64,000 nt of DNA, from positions 1-64,000 of the forward strand of contig VSNM01000029.1 of assembly GCA_009774245.1 (NCBI GenBank), read 5' to 3'. Of this stretch, positions 1 to 6,109 are shown one piece after another (position 1 is the stretch's first letter; every line of letters begins with the position of its first letter). The stretch is from Lachnospiraceae bacterium. Its GTDB lineage: Bacteria; Bacillota; Clostridia; Lachnospirales; Lachnospiraceae. The notes under the pieces are model-generated. The model ran no database searches and had not been told where the DNA came from. It was given only the letters and a program-made list of their open reading frames with translations. The position numbers and the translations under genes were made by a program.

Positions 1-57
1 AATACAATAATTAATGCCCTAAAACAGTTGATTCAGCAACAAGGGTATCATTTATAA
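1..57 (+). CDS. C-terminal tail of an upstream gene (partial)
   Basis: Frame 1 is open from the window edge to a TAA at 55-57, giving 18 residues that end in QQQGYHL. The tail is too short to identify. Its position just before the SAVED gene suggests a partner in the same operon, but it could also be the shifted N-terminal part of that gene, because the SAVED frame stays open upstream to about position 32 without an ATG. Confidence 0.35.
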   Translation, partial: NTIINALKQLIQQQGYHL

Positions 58-97
58 AGTTGTAAAGTCGTGTTATATAAAGAAACAAAAAATAGAT

Positions 98-757
98 TTG
101 TGTGATTGTATCTGTAGGTCTGCATTAGGTGAGGCAATTGATATCCAGGATGAAGTAATAAAGAATGTTAGCGAAAAACATGATTACGAAATCGGATATT
201 ATGGTATAGCACATACTCCATTTATATTCCGGGCTGGTTTCAATGTCGGTGATCAAAGAAAAGTACACCTGTTTCACAGAGTAAGAGATAACGAGGCTCT
301 ATTTAAAGAGTTGAATAAGGGAAAAGATGGATGGGATGATACGTTAGAGGAAATAAAAGAATTAAATAAAGGTAGCAAGTCCCAAGAGTTGTATGCTGCC
401 ATAGGAACAACATTCCCTATAAAAACTGAAGAAATATCCTCAATAAACAAAAATAATGGTCATGTTCTAATTTTTCAATCTTCTGCACTTGGATTTGATG
501 TTTTGGGTAGTTATGAACAAGCAAATAATTTGAGAAATCAAATTTTAAAAACGATACGAGATCGAGTGAAAAAATACAATATTAGGAAATTGCACCTGAT
601 GATTTCGTCATCGGTTGCGTTCACATTTTTGCTAGGAACTTCTTTTAGTGCACAACATGATCCAGAGATTATCGTTTATCATTACGAAAATGGTCAATAT
701 ACGTGGGGGATAAGTATGACAAAAAATGGTGAGGAATCAGTTATAAAAAAGGAATAA
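98..757 (+). CDS. SAVED-domain protein (CBASS-type cyclic nucleotide sensor), short or truncated
   Basis: The 219 residues match the SAVED fold: an N-terminal half with IAHTPFIFRAGFNVGD and a C-terminal half running from KLHLMISSSVAFTFLLGTSF to a region ending VYHYENGQYTWGISM. In known systems SAVED domains bind cyclic oligonucleotides made by a CD-NTase and switch on an attached effector such as HNH, TIR or a protease. No effector domain is visible here, so either it was lost or lies upstream, or this is a SAVED-only subunit. The start is doubtful: TTG at 98 has only a weak ribosome site and the frame is open further upstream to about 32. I am fairly sure of the domain and not of the gene's intactness. 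The CD-NTase, if present, lies outside the window. Confidence 0.72.
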   Translation: MCDCICRSALGEAIDIQDEVIKNVSEKHDYEIGYYGIAHTPFIFRAGFNVGDQRKVHLFHRVRDNEALFKELNKGKDGWDDTLEEIKELNKGSKSQELYAAIGTTFPIKTEEISSINKNNGHVLIFQSSALGFDVLGSYEQANNLRNQILKTIRDRVKKYNIRKLHLMISSSVAFTFLLGTSFSAQHDPEIIVYHYENGQYTWGISMTKNGEESVIKKE

Positions 758-812
758 CTAGTTATGCACATTTCTATTTTGAAACGTTTGCATGGCTATA
801 CGATATGCATAA

Positions 813-971
813 TATTGTGGTACTGGATGCGGGGAAATATTGCGATACTTTTCTCCTGATTCGGAGTTTGATGAATCTGATATTTTTACAGACAGCAGAG
901 GTCTTTTCGATATGTTGTGGGAGGAATGGTCTGATACTAAGCTATATTTTGTGATAAAGGCACAAGTCTGA
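813..971 (+). pseudogene. decayed coding remnant
   Basis: One frame stays open for about 52 codons between a TAA and a TGA and reads like protein (YFSPDSEFDESDIFTDSRGL, then FDMLWEEWSDTK) but has no start codon or ribosome site. Surrounding frames are full of stops. It is probably the tail of a lost gene between the SAVED gene and the thiamin operon. The family is not recognised. Confidence 0.3.
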
Positions 972-1062
972 GGGTTAAATCAATTGCATAGGGTTTTGCC
1001 GAAAAGTATGGGTGTATAATGCGGTGAAAATCCCTTCTTATGTGGATTCCCGCAAAATTTTA

Positions 1063-1091
1063 TTGACTTTCAATCCCATATCGCCTATACT
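1063..1091 (+). promoter_or_regulatory. sigma-A promoter of the thiamin operon
   Basis: TTGACT at 1063-1068 and TATACT at 1086-1091 are separated by exactly 17 bases. Transcription would begin near 1098, just before the first TPP aptamer. Confidence 0.85.
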
Positions 1092-1101
1092 ATTATCCAA
1101 G

Positions 1102-1178
1102 CAGGGGGACTACAGTGTAGTTGAGAAGGTAAAACCTGACCCTTTGAACCTGTTGGCTAATACCAACGTAGGGAGCTG
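1102..1178 (+). promoter_or_regulatory. TPP riboswitch 1 (THI element)
   Basis: The aptamer core is clear: TTGAGA (the CUGAGA box), ACCCTTTGAACCTG, then GGCTAATACC and CGTAGGGA. It would bind thiamin diphosphate. GTAGGGA at 1168-1174, the closing strand of the aptamer, is exactly complementary to TCCCTAC at 1209-1215 inside the following terminator. Without ligand the two can pair as an antiterminator; with ligand the terminator forms. This is a transcription-attenuation OFF switch. Confidence 0.93.
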
Positions 1179-1201
1179 AAAGATACGATACTGTATTTTT
1201 T

Positions 1202-1234
1202 AGGATATTCCCTACACATGGAATGTCCTTTTTT
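1202..1234 (+). terminator. Rho-independent terminator of TPP riboswitch 1
   Basis: A 10-bp stem (1202-1211 with 1220-1229, one G-U pair) with an 8-base loop is followed by a run of T. It overlaps the antiterminator strand described for the first riboswitch. Confidence 0.85.
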
Positions 1235-1262
1235 AATTGAATATGTTTGATATGTGTTTGCG

Positions 1263-1333
1263 AGGGAACTGAACAAGTTGAAAAAGGTAAGACCTGACCT
1301 CTTGACCTGTCGGCTAATACCGGCGTAGGGAAG
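1263..1333 (+). promoter_or_regulatory. TPP riboswitch 2, tandem and divergent
   Basis: A second THI element lies directly downstream: GGGAACTGAA, TTGAAA in place of CUGAGA, CTCTTGACCTG in place of CCCUUGAACCUG, then GGCTAATACCGGCGTAGGGA. It departs from consensus at two normally conserved places, the second G of CUGAGA and one A of GAACCUG. GGCGTA at 1322-1327 can pair with TACGCC at 1342-1347 as an alternative fold. Two aptamers in series, each with its own terminator, should give steeper or two-threshold control of the same operon. Tandem TPP riboswitches are known from Bacillus anthracis. Confidence 0.88.
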
Positions 1334-1361
1334 CAATTTCTTACGCCGTACTGCGTCTGAA

Positions 1362-1396
1362 AGAGCTTCTGATGGTTTGGAAGCTCTATTTTTTTA
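1362..1396 (+). terminator. Rho-independent terminator of TPP riboswitch 2
   Basis: AGAGCTTC at 1362-1369 pairs with GAAGCTCT at 1380-1387 around a 10-base loop and is followed by seven T. It sits about 20 bases before the tenA start. Confidence 0.88.
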
Positions 1397-1415
1397 TTAC
1401 AAGGAGGAAAAGAAA

Positions 1416-2075
1416 ATGTCATTTATGGAAGGTATTTTGAAACAGAATATGCCTGTCTGGGACAAGTGTATCGCTACCTTGTTTGTGCAGGATATGAAGG
1501 ACGGAACTCTCCCCATTGAGGTTTTTAAGGAATACATGATACAAGACAGTATCTATCTGAAAAATTATGCCCGTGTGTATGGAAAAGCAATATACCATGC
1601 GGAAACATTAAGGGAGATCCAGCTTTACTATTCTATCCTGAACTTTGTAACAGATACAGAGTCAGTGGTGCGCCTGAATTATTTAAGGCAGTTCGGCATG
1701 ACGGATGATGACATAGAATTTATTGATCCTTTGCCGGAAAACCGGAATTATATTGATTTTCTGTTTGAAACTGCGGAGCGTGGAAATGGGTGTGAGATAC
1801 TCATGGCGGTACTCCTGTGTATGCTGAGTTACAGCTATATATTCCGGAAACTTGCAGGTGAGCTGGAAAGCCGGAAATCAAAATATTGGGACTTCATTCA
1901 GGATTATGCCGATGACCGATATGCTGAAAGCTGCAAGGAATGGTGTGACTTCGCAGATAAGAAATGTGGGAGCCTTTCTGAAGCAGACCAGAAAAAGCTG
2001 GGCAGTATTTTTGAAAAGGCGGGTTATCTGGAGCTTGATTTTTGGAATATGGCTTATAGGAGGAAAAAAGCATGA
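1416..2075 (+). CDS. tenA: aminopyrimidine aminohydrolase TenA
   Basis: The 219 residues fit the TenA/thiaminase II family, which hydrolyses aminomethyl-pyrimidine salvaged from degraded thiamin to give HMP. The Cys in AVLLCMLSYSYIF aligns with the catalytic Cys of Bacillus TenA, placing it in the Cys-type class; YFP-like aromatic pocket residues are also present. The ATG at 1416 is chosen because AAGGAGG lies nine bases upstream; an in-frame TTG at 1377 lies within the riboswitch terminator and is unlikely. It is the first gene of the riboswitch-controlled operon and overlaps the next gene by four bases (ATGA). Confidence 0.92.
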   Translation: MSFMEGILKQNMPVWDKCIATLFVQDMKDGTLPIEVFKEYMIQDSIYLKNYARVYGKAIYHAETLREIQLYYSILNFVTDTESVVRLNYLRQFGMTDDDIEFIDPLPENRNYIDFLFETAERGNGCEILMAVLLCMLSYSYIFRKLAGELESRKSKYWDFIQDYADDRYAESCKEWCDFADKKCGSLSEADQKKLGSIFEKAGYLELDFWNMAYRRKKA

Positions 2076-2713
2076 AGGATAAAATTTGCTATGTAGTAGG
2101 TGCAGGTGAAAATTATGGACTTGATTTCCAGCCAACCAAGGAGGATTTTGTGATAGCTGCCGATGCGGGGCTTTGCTATCTGGATAAGCAGGGCATCAGG
2201 GCTGATCTTGTAATTGGGGATTTTGATACCCTCAAATGTATTCCCCAACACACCAATACCATAGTGTTAAGTGCGGAAAAGGACGATACCGATACACTTG
2301 CGGCTGTCCGTGAGGGCATCAAGGCAGGATATACCAGCTTCCACATTTATTGCGGGACGGGAGGACGCATAGACCACACAATGGCTAATTTACAAGTGCT
2401 TGCTTATTTATCCGCAAATAATATGCGTGGTTTCTTATTTGATAATGGCACCGTTATTACGGCAATCACTAATGACAGGCTTTGTTTTGAGAAAATTCCA
2501 TTCGGGTATGTATCCGTATTTTCCGGTTCCACAAAAGCGGAGGGAGTAACCCTGTGCGGTTTGAAATATGAACTAAATAACGCAGTATTGACCAATACAT
2601 TTCCTATCGGGGTAAGCAACGAATTTATTGACAGGGAAAGTAGTATATCAGTGAGTGATGGGACTTTATTTATTGTTTTTCCAAAAGAAGCAAAGGAGAG
2701 AATCATACAATGA
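2072..2713 (+). CDS. thiN: thiamin pyrophosphokinase
   Basis: This enzyme transfers pyrophosphate from ATP to thiamin, making the active cofactor thiamin diphosphate in one step. The N-terminal catalytic half carries AADAGL, GDFDTL and the acidic EKDDTDTL metal-binding stretch; GGRIDHTMANLQ follows, and the C-terminal beta domain ends near VFPKEAK. At 213 residues it has normal family length. Start and stop overlaps of four bases with tenA and thiD indicate translational coupling. Together with ThiD and ThiE it lets the cell use salvaged thiamin or its parts. Confidence 0.92.
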   Translation: MKDKICYVVGAGENYGLDFQPTKEDFVIAADAGLCYLDKQGIRADLVIGDFDTLKCIPQHTNTIVLSAEKDDTDTLAAVREGIKAGYTSFHIYCGTGGRIDHTMANLQVLAYLSANNMRGFLFDNGTVITAITNDRLCFEKIPFGYVSVFSGSTKAEGVTLCGLKYELNNAVLTNTFPIGVSNEFIDRESSISVSDGTLFIVFPKEAKERIIQ

Positions 2714-3528
2714 AAAAGGTATTGAGTATTGCAGGTTCTGACTGTAGCGGCGGTGCGGGCATGCAGGCAGACTTAAAGACATTTTCCGCACATGGCGTAT
2801 TTGGAATGAGCGTCATTGTATCTGTTGTGGCAGAAAACACAGACAGGGTAATCGGCATTCAGGATGTCAGCCCGGATATGATCGGCAAACAGATGGATGC
2901 AGTTTTTGAAGATATTGAGGTTGATGCAGTGAAAGTCGGTATGCTATCCACACCGGACTGTATGAATGAAGTTGCCGCAAAACTGAAATATTACCACCCG
3001 GCAAATATTGTAATTGATCCTGTGATGTATGCAAAGAACGGCTGTCCACTCATGGAACCTGCGGCAATCAAAACGCTGATCGGGACGGTTATCCCGCTTG
3101 CTGACGTACTGACACCGAATATTCCGGAAGCGGAAAAAATAACAGGAGGCAGAATCAAATCGCTTGCGGACATGGAAGAAGCTGCAAAAGCAATCCATAC
3201 AATGGGATGCAGGGCGGTGGTTGTCAAAGGTGGTCATGCAGCAGGAAATGCGGTGGATGTCCTGTTTGACGGGAAAGAAATCTGTCATTTTGACACTGCC
3301 CGGATTGATACGAAAAATACACATGGGACAGGCTGTACCTTTTCCTCTGCGGTTGCTTCACAGCTTGCAAGAGGCGTGAATTTACGGGAGGCAGTTCAAA
3401 AAGCAAAGGATTATGTAACTATGGCGATTGAGCATTCCCTTGACATTGGGAAAGGCTGCGGACCGACACATCATTTCTGGCACCTCTACCAATATGGGCT
3501 GCAGGAAGAAAGGGATGGTGGAAAATGA
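2710..3528 (+). CDS. thiD: HMP / HMP-phosphate kinase ThiD
   Basis: It phosphorylates hydroxymethylpyrimidine twice to the pyrophosphate that ThiE condenses with the thiazole. The ribokinase-like fold is shown by SIAGSDCSGGAGMQADLKTF at the N terminus, the conserved substrate-pocket region with VKVGML, and the C-terminal anion-hole motif THGTGCTFSSA with its catalytic Asp context. The length of 272 residues is typical. It overlaps thiN and thiE by four bases each. No thiM (thiazole kinase) or thiC is present here, so the operon looks built for pyrimidine salvage and conversion, with thiazole arriving from elsewhere. Confidence 0.93.
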   Translation: MKKVLSIAGSDCSGGAGMQADLKTFSAHGVFGMSVIVSVVAENTDRVIGIQDVSPDMIGKQMDAVFEDIEVDAVKVGMLSTPDCMNEVAAKLKYYHPANIVIDPVMYAKNGCPLMEPAAIKTLIGTVIPLADVLTPNIPEAEKITGGRIKSLADMEEAAKAIHTMGCRAVVVKGGHAAGNAVDVLFDGKEICHFDTARIDTKNTHGTGCTFSSAVASQLARGVNLREAVQKAKDYVTMAIEHSLDIGKGCGPTHHFWHLYQYGLQEERDGGK

Positions 3529-4166
3529 AACCTGATTATTCTTTATACCTTGTAACAGACCGTATGCTCATGAGTACCAAAACTTTAGGCGAAGCAGTGG
3601 AGCAGGCGGTCATTGGCGGCTGTACTATGGTGCAGCTCCGGGAAAAAGAGATTTCGTCATTGGATTTTTATGTACTGGCATCGGAAATGAAAAAGATCAC
3701 TGATAGATATGGCATACCGCTTATCATAAATGACCGTATCGACATTGCTATGGCAGTGGGCGCAGCCGGAGTACATATCGGGCAGAAGGATATTCCTGCA
3801 GATATTGCCCGGAAGTTAATTAGTAAAGATATGCTGCTTGGTGTTTCTACCGCTTCCGTAGCGGAAGCGGTAAATGCAGCAAAAGCTGGAGCTGATTATC
3901 TGGGCGTGGGCGCTATGTTTTCAACAGGGACAAAAACGGATGCCAGTCATGTATCTATGGAGGAACTTGGAGGAATCCGCAGGACAGTCGATATACCGAT
4001 TGTTGTGATCGGGGGCATCAGTAAGGAAAATGCAATGCTTTTTCAGCCTATGGGGATTGACGGTCTGGCTGTTGTTTCCGCAGTGATTGCCCAGCCTGAT
4101 ATAAGAAAGTCGGCAGCCGACTTAAAATCACTGTTTTTAGGAAAGGAGGATGTGAATGAACTTTGA
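3525..4166 (+). CDS. thiE: thiamin-phosphate synthase ThiE
   Basis: A TIM-barrel enzyme joining HMP-PP and thiazole phosphate into thiamin monophosphate. Visible motifs are VQLREK, LIINDRIDIA, GVHIGQKD, LGVSTASVAEA (the HS-T motif is changed from the more usual GxSxH form), ADYLGVGAMF-TGTK and VVIGGIS near the phosphate site. The length of 213 residues is normal. The ATG overlaps the thiD stop, and its own end overlaps the HAD gene by 11 bases, so all these genes are cotranscribed under the TPP riboswitches. Confidence 0.93.
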   Translation: MKPDYSLYLVTDRMLMSTKTLGEAVEQAVIGGCTMVQLREKEISSLDFYVLASEMKKITDRYGIPLIINDRIDIAMAVGAAGVHIGQKDIPADIARKLISKDMLLGVSTASVAEAVNAAKAGADYLGVGAMFSTGTKTDASHVSMEELGGIRRTVDIPIVVIGGISKENAMLFQPMGIDGLAVVSAVIAQPDIRKSAADLKSLFLGKEDVNEL

Positions 4167-4812
4167 AGCGGCAATTTTTGATCTGGACGGAACACTTCTC
4201 AATTCAATGGATATATGGGAGCATATAGATATTTCTTTTCTAAAGAAACGGAATTTACCTGTTCCGGGAAATTATGTGACAGAAATATGCGCCCGCAATT
4301 TTGAGGAGGCGGCACAGTATACGATTGATTTATTCGGGCTGTCTGAAGATACAGAGAATATCGTCAAGGAATGGAACGACATGGCAGTGTATGAATATGC
4401 CCATAATGTCAGGCTGCTCCCTCATGCACTGGATTACCTGCTGCGGCTGAAAGCCACGGGTATTAAGCTGGCGATTGCTACTGGACTACCTGAAAAGTTA
4501 TATATTCCCTGTCTAAAGAACAATGATGTGCTGGAAGTATTTGATGCTTTATGTTCCACGGATGAAGTCCTGCGTGGCAAAGAGTATCCCGATGTATTTG
4601 AATTGGCAGCATATAAAGTCGGTGTACAGCCGAAGCACTGCATTGTCTTTGATGATATTCTTCCGGCGATAAAAAGCGCAAAGCGGGCAGGGATGCTTGC
4701 CTGCGGTGTGTATGATAAGTATTCTGAACACCACAGGATAGAAATTGAAAAGATTGCAGACAGTTATCTGTTTGATTGGAGGTATGCACCTTTGCCAGAC
4801 AGAGGGAAATAG
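4156..4812 (+). CDS. HAD-family phosphatase, candidate thiamin-monophosphate phosphatase
   Basis: Motif I is DLDGTL near the N terminus, motif II is the Thr of IATG, and motif IV is FDDILPA, all in a 218-residue protein with a helical cap between motifs I and II, the beta-phosphoglucomutase-like layout. ThiE makes thiamin monophosphate whereas the pyrophosphokinase in this operon needs free thiamin, so a phosphatase step is required; HAD enzymes are known to do this in some bacteria and plants. Its overlap with thiE supports that role, which is inferred from context and not visible in the motifs. Confidence 0.82.
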   Translation: MNFEAAIFDLDGTLLNSMDIWEHIDISFLKKRNLPVPGNYVTEICARNFEEAAQYTIDLFGLSEDTENIVKEWNDMAVYEYAHNVRLLPHALDYLLRLKATGIKLAIATGLPEKLYIPCLKNNDVLEVFDALCSTDEVLRGKEYPDVFELAAYKVGVQPKHCIVFDDILPAIKSAKRAGMLACGVYDKYSEHHRIEIEKIADSYLFDWRYAPLPDRGK

Positions 4813-4814
4813 AT

Positions 4815-5300
4815 ATGTTGGAAATGTGGGACTTATATAATGACAAAAGAGAGAAAACGGGAAAGGTTCTGCTACGCTGTGTACCTGTTCCGAAGGGGTT
4901 ATATCATCTTACAGTCAGTGCATGGATTGTAAACAGTCAGGGGCAGTATCTGCTTTCACAGCGCCACCCTCAAAAAACATACCCGCTTTGTTGGGAATGT
5001 ACGGGCGGCTCCGTCCTTGCAGGGGAAGACAGTCTGAATGGCGCAATACGGGAAGTCAGAGAAGAATTAGGGATAATGCTAAATCCATTCAAGGCTGAAA
5101 TGATCTACCATACCAGAAGGGAAGAGGTTCAGGATTTTTATGATGTATGGCTGTTTCATGCTGATATAGATATATCCGAAATAAAAATGCAGGAAACAGA
5201 AGTTGTCGGTGTTCAGTGGGTAAACAGAGATGTTCTATTTGATATGCTGCATAGCGGAAAGCTGCATCCGTTGATTGATTATATAAAAGAAATATTTTAG
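4815..5300 (+). CDS. Nudix hydrolase, last gene of the thiamin operon
   Basis: A complete Nudix box is present: Gx5E across GSVLAGE followed by REVREELGI. The N terminus (MWDLYNDKREKTGKV) resembles the IPP-isomerase-like Nudix group. The ATG at 4815 is chosen because it lies just after the HAD stop with GAGGGA upstream. Nudix domains fused to thiamin pyrophosphokinase in yeast are known to strip oxidised thiamin diphosphates to monophosphates, so a clean-up role is plausible; a general nucleotide-diphosphate pyrophosphatase cannot be excluded. It is 161 residues long. Confidence 0.82.
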   Translation: MLEMWDLYNDKREKTGKVLLRCVPVPKGLYHLTVSAWIVNSQGQYLLSQRHPQKTYPLCWECTGGSVLAGEDSLNGAIREVREELGIMLNPFKAEMIYHTRREEVQDFYDVWLFHADIDISEIKMQETEVVGVQWVNRDVLFDMLHSGKLHPLIDYIKEIF

Positions 5301-5333
5301 AATACTAAGTCATTCTGACTGAGAATTATTCTA

Positions 5334-5362
5334 TTGACTTTCGATATTTAGTTTGCTATTAT
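5334..5362 (+). promoter_or_regulatory. promoter of the TetR-family gene
   Basis: TTGACT at 5334-5339 and TATTAT at 5357-5362 are separated by 17 bases, about 65 bases before the regulator's start. It separates this gene from the thiamin operon. Confidence 0.7.
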
Positions 5363-5426
5363 GAAAGCGCGTACTTGCATGAGAATATATTGATAAAGAC
5401 AAATTCGTAGAAAGGGGGGACAGAAT

Positions 5427-6002
5427 GTGGATGAAACAAGCCAGAAAATAATTGACGCAGCAATGACATTAGTCCGGGACAAAGGATATGTCGCAACAAC
5501 TACGAAAGAGATTGCAAGGATAGCGGGTGTAAATGAGTGTACCCTGTTCCGAAAGTTTGAGAGTAAAAAGGATATTGTTTTACAAGGGGCAAACCAGACA
5601 GGCTGGCGGGCAAATGTCACACCGGAGATTTTTGAAAATGTAACATGGGATTTGCGGAAAGATTTGGAAATGTTCATGAGGGCATATATTGACAGGATGA
5701 CACCGGATTTCGTCAATCTGTCAATCGGTCTGAGAGCGCCACAGCTCTATGAGGAAACCAAACAACTCATTATGAAAGTTCCACAGGCTTTTTTGATGAC
5801 ATTTACCGATTACCTGAATAAGATGTGTGAGATGGGAAAAATACCGGAGAAAGACTTTAAGACGCTGGCATTGACAGTATTTTCGGCAACATTTGGCTAC
5901 ACATTTCTGAATGCATCGTTTGGAAAAGAGCTTACAGATGTTGAAAAAGATGAGTACATTAAAGAAAGTGTGCAGATGTTTATAGAAGGAATCAATCAGT
6001 AA
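5427..6002 (+). CDS. TetR/AcrR-family transcriptional regulator
   Basis: Residues 5-50 form the TetR helix-turn-helix, with GYVATTTKEIARIAGVNECT followed by LFRKFESKKDI. The remaining 140 residues are a helical ligand domain without a recognised effector signature. The start is GTG at 5427, supported by AAAGGGGGGA upstream; ATGs nearby are in another frame. It stands between the thiamin operon and ilvBN, with two inverted repeats (6030-6057 and 6072-6091) in the gap before ilvB that could be its operators. Target genes are therefore inferred to include ilvBN. Confidence 0.85.
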   Translation: MDETSQKIIDAAMTLVRDKGYVATTTKEIARIAGVNECTLFRKFESKKDIVLQGANQTGWRANVTPEIFENVTWDLRKDLEMFMRAYIDRMTPDFVNLSIGLRAPQLYEETKQLIMKVPQAFLMTFTDYLNKMCEMGKIPEKDFKTLALTVFSATFGYTFLNASFGKELTDVEKDEYIKESVQMFIEGINQ

Positions 6003-6029
6003 GGTTTGGCGCTGTCAGGTGGCAATGCA

Positions 6030-6057
6030 ATAGGAAACGACAGGAGTCGTTTCCTAT
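6030..6057 (+). repeat. perfect 12-bp inverted repeat before ilvB
   Basis: ATAGGAAACGAC and GTCGTTTCCTAT pair perfectly around the loop AGGA. The hairpin is followed by A rather than T, so it is not a normal plus-strand terminator. It may be an operator or an RNA structure in the ilvB leader. Confidence 0.6.
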
Positions 6058-6071
6058 AAAAAATAAATGAT

Positions 6072-6091
6072 ATGCGTGCAAGCACACGCAT
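6072..6091 (+). promoter_or_regulatory. inverted repeat, possible operator for ilvBN
   Basis: ATGCGTG and CACGCAT flank a six-base centre, about 20 bases before the ilvB start. The size and symmetry fit a TetR-type operator for the regulator immediately upstream. This assignment is positional only. Confidence 0.4.
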
Positions 6092-6109
6092 TAAGAAATG
6101 GAGGAAGTT

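Noticed and set aside
1093..1422. 109-codon open frame on the minus strand
   Set aside because: It runs antisense through both TPP riboswitches and their terminators and has no ribosome site.
6030..6057. Terminator between the TetR gene and ilvB
   Set aside because: The hairpin is followed by A rather than T on the plus strand.
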